From Sipunculus nudus (taxonomy: Eukaryota; Annelida; Sipuncula; Golfingiida; Sipunculidae), in assembly GCA_026874595.1 (NCBI GenBank), contig CM049314.1, positions 11,278,729-11,342,728 of the forward strand: a stretch of DNA of 64,000 nucleotides, read 5' to 3'. The notes under the pieces were generated by a model that was not told the origin of the DNA, did no database searches, and was given only the letters and a program-made list of their open reading frames with translations. The position numbers and the translations under genes were made by a program. Positions within the stretch are counted from its first letter, which is position 1. Every line of letters starts with the position of its first letter. This document shows positions 57,776 through 64,000 of this stretch, piece after piece.

Positions 57776-58007
57776 GGTAATCTTCCAATAAAAAGAGGGC
57801 TTTGTATTGACCAGGCACTTCATCACTTGAAATTTTCTTTCAATGGAAAGATTTCATCAGTTGGTTGGCCACAATGGCAATCTTTAAATATCGGTTACCA
57901 CATTTCTTCTCTATCATTAATTATGTGAACAAGTACACCTCGCTTTAATAGTACATACTGCATTGGCATAATCTTTGCCAATTAACACTTCAACCTGATA
58001 TTTTCAG

Positions 58008-58130
58008 CGGAATACCTAAAGGTGTGTCACGGGATGACTAAGATCCCGGAGTGTAAACACGGGGAGTATGACAAAAAGCGTTGTCACTGTCAATGTAGTC
58101 AGGGCTGTAGGGGCGCCCTCTGTGGCAAAC
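58008..58130 (+). CDS. Second-locus EGF exon, twin of 47931-48053
   Basis: TTTTCAG acceptor, GTGAGT donor, 123 bp. AEYLKVCHGMTKIPEC and CHCQCSQGCRGALC. GW has become GC, giving a seventh cysteine, and the terminal CD is CG. Confidence 0.8.
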
Positions 58131-58434
58131 GTGAGTACTACAAACCGAACATCGTACCTAAAAATATATGATATTAGCCTATAATGTAAATATATTTATA
58201 TGCGTAAGTTGCCTTGTTTACGCTGATGTATATATGTATGCTAGTCAGTCGTTAATTTTAGCACTTGTGGCCTTATCTAATATAATCAGGAAAGGATTTC
58301 CAGTGTAGTTTTAGGATAGGAGACAACTTTAAAGTCGGGTAAAAGATGTTACGATAGAATACAGACGGACTATACTTAACAATGTCAAGCAAATGTATCC
58401 GTGCATTCTAAATCAATATAACAGTCATTATTAT

Positions 58435-58500
58435 TAAGCCAGTGCACCTTAATGTCTTACTTGTATGTCACATGTCCCGGGTTCGATTCAATCTTCGGTC
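58435..58500 (+). mobile_element. Possible SINE remnant
   Basis: B-box-like CCCGGGTTCGATTCA (58477-58491) without a clear A box. Confidence 0.3.
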
Positions 58501-58755
58501 TATTCTATATATGTTCTCCGTTACACACGTGGTACCACGTAATAATAATTGTCTTTATATGTTTCTTAATATTTTTTTTTTGTGCGAGCGGATCAATCGT
58601 AATTATTTACGTTAGCCATGAATATGTGATGATAAAAAAATTCTGGTTACATAGTGATACACATTTCTTCTGTTCCCAATTGATTCTGACTGCGGCTGTC
58701 TTGTCATAACGGTATGACAAAATTCAGACCTCCGTTAATAATTAGAACAGTCATC

Positions 58756-58757
<2 letters not shown>

Positions 58758-58850
<93 letters not shown>
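58758..58850. repeat. (TA)n microsatellite, ~92 bp
   Basis: Uninterrupted alternating AT ending 43 bp before the next exon acceptor is complete, a site likely to be length-polymorphic and possibly to affect splicing. Confidence 0.92.
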
Positions 58851-58853
<3 letters not shown>

Positions 58854-58893
58854 TATATATTTAAGTTGTACGCTAAAGTTTGTACGCTTCCAG

Positions 58894-59031
58894 CGGATTG
58901 TAGTCTCAGCACATTACCTCACCAATGGCCATGTTCACTGTGGAAACCAATGGGCCAACATCCTTTGTACCAGTGTAGGAAAAGGTGGTTCTTCAGGAAA
59001 TGTTTATACACTTGTAACAGAGTGTGTACAA
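58894..59031 (+). CDS. Second-locus WPC exon, x13 subtype
   Basis: CGCTTCCAG acceptor, 138 bp, STLPHQWPC, x13, C, RKRWFFRK, C, LYT, C, NRV, C. All six Cys are intact. The donor GTGTGT follows ACAA where other WPC exons have AAAG/GTAAGT, so it is weak. Confidence 0.78.
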
Positions 59032-59460
59032 GTGTGTCATTGTATTGTCTGTACTGTGTCAAGTGGACTTCAATTAATATATATCACTTTCAGGGGAAAG
59101 ATTACGATTTTTATATCAGCGTGGAAAAAAATTATAACAAATTCAGCGATTTTAAGACAGCACTGGATATTTCTCTCATTATATCAGGCTAAGAATATTG
59201 TAATTTTCAACATTTATACCAGTCCTATGGTCCAGGACTTATTGTAACATATTTGAACTTTCTTTTCTGAATCAAGTTTAATAGTATCTGAATCTGTTCA
59301 AAGAATTAAAAACATTGATATTTCAACTAATATAACTGTAAAATTTACAGTACAACTGCAGGTACGATCACTTTGTTAGGCTGCTGCCGCCACTGATAAA
59401 CGATACATGGGTTAATATAACGGTTTACTATATATTCGCTGTATTCTGGGGTACATGCAG

Positions 59461-59552
59461 CTGTGTATCTGAGACATTGCCCCGGCATGAATCGAATACA
59501 GGTGTGTGGGGCGGGGCAAACATTCAGCAAAACATCCTGCAAATGTCAGTAA
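59461..59552 (+). CDS. Second-locus terminal half-EGF exon with stop
   Basis: TACATGCAG acceptor. AVYLRHCPGMNRIQVC, then FSKTSCKCQ and TAA. Same length (92 bp), phase and truncation point as 28751-28842. Confidence 0.78.
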
Positions 59553-60424
59553 AGTGAACGTGCTTTAAAAGGTATGGTCTGTATTTTGCTTCACTGATCT
59601 TAACTCATTATCATTACAGAACTAAGTGTAGAATGTTCTTTGTGTCAATTATTCATCATGTTTAGTCATGAAACTTGCAGACAAATAACAATTACCAATT
59701 TATAAAGACAAAATGGCATAACATATTATTATAAAAAAGGTAAGCTGATATACGCTGCTAAAATGTAACAAATGGAAGATGTAATATTTACCATTGAATT
59801 TCAGGACAAAGTTCGACGGTTGGAACACAGTTTTAAGAAACTGTTGCAACTGCTCATCCAGTTGGTGTAGACAGCTGTCGACACGAATGGTCATCTTTAA
59901 AGGGGTTCAGTGGTTTCTTTTCCATAATTAAACCATATGTCAACTACAAAACTTGTCTTTGAATTATTTTATTCTCAATCATATAAATTGTTAAATAACA
60001 ATATTATAACTAAGAACATTAAATATTTATAACTGGCATAATAATACTTTAGATGTAGGCTAATATTCACATGATTAGTTATGAACCTTTATTGACGCCA
60101 GGAGGTCACGTGTTTATCCCTGTCAGTGTGCCTGGTTGTCGGTGTGTGTGTGTTTGTTTGTTCACAACATAACTCAATCATGTTACGGTATCTCATCAAA
60201 CTGTCAGATCATTTCTGTCACTAGCGACTGAAGAATCAGTTAGATTTAGATGTGGATCCGGCACATGATCCGGATTCAGGATCGTCATCAAGGAATATCA
60301 ATAAATGTAGGGTCACCTATACACGAATGAACCTGACACTATGGGCCGAATAAATGAATGGGAAGCTTCCCACAAAGATATCCTCCACCCACATGGCGCA
60401 GACTTGCATTCTAGAAAATGCAGA
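59553..60424. other. 3' flank of the second locus, nothing recognised
   Basis: No further EGF or WPC exon seen. AATAAA words occur near 60300 and 60349, and a GT-rich patch at 60141-60160. Confidence 0.45.
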
Positions 60425-60454
60425 TTAATTAAGGTATGATTTTATGCGTGAGTG

Positions 60455-60459
60455 TTTGT

Positions 60460-60514
<55 letters not shown>

Positions 60515-60515
60515 G
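60455..60515. repeat. (GT)n-(GA)n microsatellite
   Basis: GTGTGT tract running into GAGAGA at about 60492. Confidence 0.9.
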
Positions 60516-60540
60516 CAAACATACCATGTGTGGATGATAT

Positions 60541-60650
60541 GGAATGACCTGAGCACATCCAAGCTTTGACAAGATGACGCAAAGACCTTCGCGACTGACG
60601 ATGTCAAAAGCTTTCGTCGAGTCGACAAAATATGATCTATAATGTGCACC
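60541..60650 (-). pseudogene. LINE reverse transcriptase fragment
   Basis: The minus strand reads YRSYFVDSTKAFDIVSREGL and continues toward LSKLGCAQ, the RT domain signature of CR1-like or related LINEs (FVDLxKAFDxVSRxGL). About 110 bp, with no longer frame around it. Confidence 0.75.
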
Positions 60651-60834
60651 TTGCCACCCCCCCCCCCCTCCAAAAAAAAAATCATTTTCTTGAACAGATT
60701 GTCTCCAATATTGACACTAGTATCGAATTAGAAAAGCATGTGTACAGAAAGGACCCGTATTTTGCATGAAAGTCATATAACCAAGCTGGTTCATTGTACA
60801 TACAGATGAATTATGAATACTGAGAAAAAGGTGG

Positions 60835-60925
60835 GTTAACTCCCTATGGGAATCGAACCCATGACCTTCCGATTGCCGGTCGTTTGCTCTACAACTTAGC
60901 CAAGTTTGCTCATTTCCGAAGGGGT
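60835..60925 (-). mobile_element. tRNA-derived SINE head (or tRNA-like pseudogene)
   Basis: On the minus strand CTTGGCTAAGTTGTAGAGC (A box), GACCGGCAATCGGAAGGTC (anticodon-like arm) and GGGTTCGATTCCCAT (B box/T arm) are correctly spaced. No CCA-side acceptor pairing is obvious. Confidence 0.65.
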
Positions 60926-60953
60926 TGAAAGCTCCGTTTTGAGTGTATTCATG

Positions 60954-60954
<1 letters not shown>

Positions 60955-61027
<73 letters not shown>
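60955..61027. repeat. (CT)n-(AT)n compound microsatellite
   Basis: CT tract 60955-60999 followed directly by TA tract to 61026. Confidence 0.92.
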
Positions 61028-61029
<2 letters not shown>

Positions 61030-61379
61030 TTTCGGTCGCTCATTTATATGGTTACATGCATCCAAACGAATATCTGGACAGGAGCCGCCTGTTAACTGTT
61101 TAACCAGTGCACTGACAACTCACCCTGACATGTCACATAAAGCACATAATCCAATGGTCTAATATCATATGACGATACAACAATAACGAAAACAAATCAA
61201 GTGTTTAAATTTACATGGAACTTTGACTTATATCATCTCCCCTTGTGACACTTCAGAATCCTATGTGACTCACCAACATTTTATCAAGAGTGTCCTGAAC
61301 TTTTCACTTTTTCTACCGATTGAATGCACTGTCTTTATGTGTGTTTGTGTATGTATATATAGGTTCCCACTTAATTACC

Positions 61380-61500
61380 ACCTGACGAAGAAGTCTTTGT
61401 ACTTCGAAAGCTCGTGTATTAATAAACTAGTTAGTCTAGCTAAAAGGCGTCACTGTTTATCTTAACTTTCGCTTCAACTACAGACTAACACGGCTAAACC
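61380..61500 (+). repeat. Retroelement tail with CTGACGA / stem / GAAA core
   Basis: CCTGACGAAGAAGTC, then GTACTTCGAAAGCTCGTG, then TAGTCTAGCTAAAAGGCGTC and AGACTAACACGGCTA. The GAAGT/ACTTC pair closes a stem between CTGACGA and GAAA. Part of it (CTAAAAGGCGACACTCTTTA) repeats at 61651-61670. Confidence 0.55.
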
Positions 61501-61508
61501 ACTTATTA

Positions 61509-61515
61509 CTATATA

Positions 61516-61571
<56 letters not shown>

Positions 61572-61682
61572 CTATTTACTATACTATACTATAATAATAA
61601 TTAATATACTATATATACTATACTAGTCTTTTAATATCCAGTTTGTCTGTCTAAAAGGCGACACTCTTTATCTTTACCTTCG

Positions 61683-61722
<40 letters not shown>
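61509..61722. repeat. AT microsatellite cluster
   Basis: TA tracts at about 61509-61570 and 61684-61721, with TACTATA variants between. Confidence 0.85.
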
Positions 61723-61729
<7 letters not shown>

Positions 61730-62160
61730 CATCCCCGAACATTCCCACCTGACCATGGCTGAGTGCATCAACATATGATTACATAACCGCACCACCCGTT
61801 GAGAGACACATCTGAAGATTGCAAATGCATGAAAACACTTGTTAATGTGTACCTGAACATTTTCGTAAATTATCACTATATACATATACATATATACATT
61901 TGTATATAGTCATCATTTGTTGCAAAAATTAATAGCAGAATGCTCGATGGGTGACCAGAGCAGAGCCTTAAGCTACAACATCTGAAGAGCGCCATCTGAA
62001 GTGTTGTACGAAACGAATTAATCATGAAAGTTTAGTTCTTTCTATACAACAACACATATATATATATATATATATATTATCAATGGATTACAATGTAATA
62101 CACCTACAAGTTCAATACATCACAGTGAAAGTGTCTTCCGTGCCGGGGAGCATTAATGAT
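61723..62160. repeat. Probable further retroelement tail fragments
   Basis: ACATCTGAAGATTGCAAATG with CTTGTTAATGTGTACCTGAA, and GCCATCTGAAGTGTTGTACGAAACG, are hairpin-like words reminiscent of retroelement 3' ends. A TA tract lies at 62056-62077. No coding. Confidence 0.35.
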
Positions 62161-63000
62161 GTTCCATATAAAGTGATTTGATTTAATATAATTGTACTCA
62201 TCAGGTACAAACTGAAAATTTTGAACAAATATCAGTGTGTGCCTGATGAGTGAGCATAGTTGATTAGCTGTACTAAAGAAACAGTGCTGTAATTCACAAA
62301 ACGCAGTTTAACGTGTCTTGTCAGATTCATAACATAACCACCTACAAAATGTTCGTCTACTACGTGTGAGTTTACCTTTCACCGTCATTGAGCAATTTAC
62401 TTAATTACCCGCCTTCATGCTTCTGATTTATGACGGGATTAATGAGAAATGTCTGACAGTGACAGAATGTGGTTCGGATGTACTGGTGTTTTCCACGCTC
62501 TCCTGAATATTTGACACCGGAATATAAATACCTGGTTAATGTAAACATATGTAGTACCCGCATCATCGTACTAACGCCAGGTGTCACTGCAGGGCGGTTC
62601 CTTTGAAGTCGGATGACTCCCACGTGTGGATGACCTTATGAACTTGAACTTGAACTCCCTGAATGCATTTGAATCACGAACATCTGTTGCATATGTATTG
62701 TTAAACTTGTTGCAAGGTTCATATTAGCAATATTAATATACATGGATCTTTGCTTTTTTTTAAATGAGAAATTATACAGAAGAGAAAGACATGCACAGGG
62801 TACGGGTTTACAGATGTATTTTCACACATATACATGTAGATCTAGGGAAGGACATATTTATGAAACCGGAAATGACTGAGTGTGTCTCGCTCTGTCTATT
62901 TGGCTGGTCTATGTTTTGGTCTGTCTCTCCTCACCCACAAATACACGCGCATGTACTTGAATACATGGACGGCTACAATATTTAAGAATAGATTTGTGGG

Positions 63001-63031
<31 letters not shown>

Positions 63032-63758
63032 GGACAAAATATTGAAATAGCTGGTGGAGGGCATAAGAGGTGTAAAAACATTTTGAAAATATGGTCTAAA
63101 ATGGTGCGATATGGCAGTAGTTTCCCTCTATTGTGACATTTCTTTTTCTGATTCGATAGGTATCCCTTAATCCACCCCGGATATATGAACTTAGCAGTTT
63201 TGCTGCAGTGGCCATCATGTGATATGACAAACGGACAACTTTTGACAGTTCCTTTGCATGCATGATAAGTTGCACGCCACACATACCCGTATTATTTAGA
63301 AAAATGACAGGCATTAGGACCATCATTATACTAAAGAATTTACATATAAGCGCCTTTAAATAGCCCCTAATCCCTGACAGAGGCACCTGACAGATCAAGT
63401 GACACGTCAGAGACAGGTACGCTCACTTTACAAGTTTCATCGTCTGTGTTACATGGGCCGCTCTTTAGACTTTATACTTATTTTTCAAGTTATGCAGCTG
63501 GGTTACAGGAAATATTGTATTTGTTTTAATATTTCATGCACAAATCATTTTTGCTCCTAGCGAAACCAGATAATTTGTCAAGCTTTCTTGACCGTATTTT
63601 TTTGTATTTGCATTTGGTAATGCACATATCTACAATGTTAGTAGGCAATTAAATCCCGACGGTTTCTGCATAAAACTATCGGCAGCGGATTTTGTGACAA
63701 GGCGGTAGTATCAAGCCAATGTATTTATTGTTTTATTGATTTTTTTATATGATTGCTT

Positions 63759-63805
<47 letters not shown>

Positions 63806-64000
63806 GTCCATGGGCCAGTAGGGGTATAGCTCCCCCCTGGGAAATTTTCTAGACCCTAATTTTCTTATACCTCGAGGGCCCTAGTTTATGAAAATGAATG
63901 TTGCCACTTTAAACAAGGCTTTTTCTCGAGAAATGGCCATTTTTATCAAACCACGTCAAAGTGCCAAGTTCGCGACAAACGGAATTCGGTTAAGCGGGCA
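62161..64000. other. Right end of window, no gene recognised
   Basis: GT then G17-18 run at 63001-63033, and a CT microsatellite at 63761-63803. Frames across the G run are fortuitous. Confidence 0.45.

Larger units (their letters stand above)
46910..59552 (+). pseudogene. CAP-less paralogous EGF/WPC exon array, partly decayed
   Basis: Exons with splice sites: 46910-47032 (EGF), 47191-47319 (WPC), 47931-48053 (EGF), 56583-56727 (WPC, 7-bp insertion), relics at 57608-57655 and 57723-57775, 58008-58130 (EGF), 58894-59031 (WPC), 59461-59552 (terminal half-EGF with stop). Intact exons are phase 1-1 and multiples of three, so a frame survives if broken ones are skipped. No CAP, signal peptide or start codon is visible upstream back to 28843. 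Damage: Cys to Met in 46910, Cys to Tyr in 47191, a frameshift in 56583, a stop in 57608. The 6.7-kb retrotransposon lies in the intron after 48053. Either a duplicated 3' half that is decaying, or an alternative downstream 3' end of the CAP gene, whose exon 23 donor (phase 1) could splice to any of these acceptors. I favour decay. Confidence 0.7.

Noticed and set aside
58714-59247. 177-codon frame through the TA tract
   Set aside because: Long Tyr-Ile run from the microsatellite and a wrong-frame reading of the WPC exon at 58894.
60835-60925. Functional tRNA gene on the minus strand
   Set aside because: A and B boxes are good, but I cannot pair a full acceptor stem, and similar heads are common in SINEs.

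Overview
This is animal nuclear DNA. It is AT-rich, its genes are split into short exons with GT/AG borders, and it carries tRNA-derived SINEs, LINE relics, DNA-transposon remnants and many microsatellites. The domain content and repeat style suggest a lophotrochozoan, most likely a bivalve or gastropod mollusc. That assignment is inference.

The main gene runs on the + strand from 7523 to 28842 and has about 24 exons. It encodes a secreted modular protein: signal peptide, CAP (CRISP/antigen 5/PR-1) domain on five exons, short Cys-rich linker, EGF-like exon, ShKT-like six-Cys exon, then an alternating array of EGF-like exons and exons for a six-Cys module I call WPC. WPC has the spacing C-x(9-10)-C-x(10-13)-C-x8-C-x3-C-x3-C with a conserved Trp-Pro before Cys 2, and I do not recognise it. 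From the end of the CAP domain onward every intron is phase 1, so exons can be duplicated or skipped without shifting the frame. A five-exon block (16553-20184) is repeated in the same order at 20693-27407. One exon of the second block (24433-24546) has lost its GT donor.

The stretch 28843-46909 is intergenic or a very long intron, filled with repeats: a large inverted-repeat (foldback-like) structure with arms near 33.05-34.34 and 38.87-41.74 kb, a Tigger/pogo-like non-autonomous element inserted in its right arm, a copy of the sequence upstream of the main gene (37.6-38.87 kb), tandem repeats, and a broken SAM/CCCH gag-like retroelement ORF (44.0-45.25 kb).

A second, CAP-less array of the same EGF and WPC exons lies at 46910-59552. 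It ends in the same kind of truncated half-EGF terminal exon as the main gene. Several exons are damaged (a 7-bp insertion, lost cysteines, stop codons), so it is a decaying paralogue or an alternative 3' end of the first gene.

A complete, apparently young Ty3/gypsy-class LTR retrotransposon (48197-54898, 734-bp LTRs identical by eye) sits inside one intron of this array. Its single 1614-residue ORF has integrase before reverse transcriptase and a SCAN-like capsid region. This is the gene order of Gmr1-like elements. The last 4.5 kb of the window is repeat-rich and I see no gene in it.
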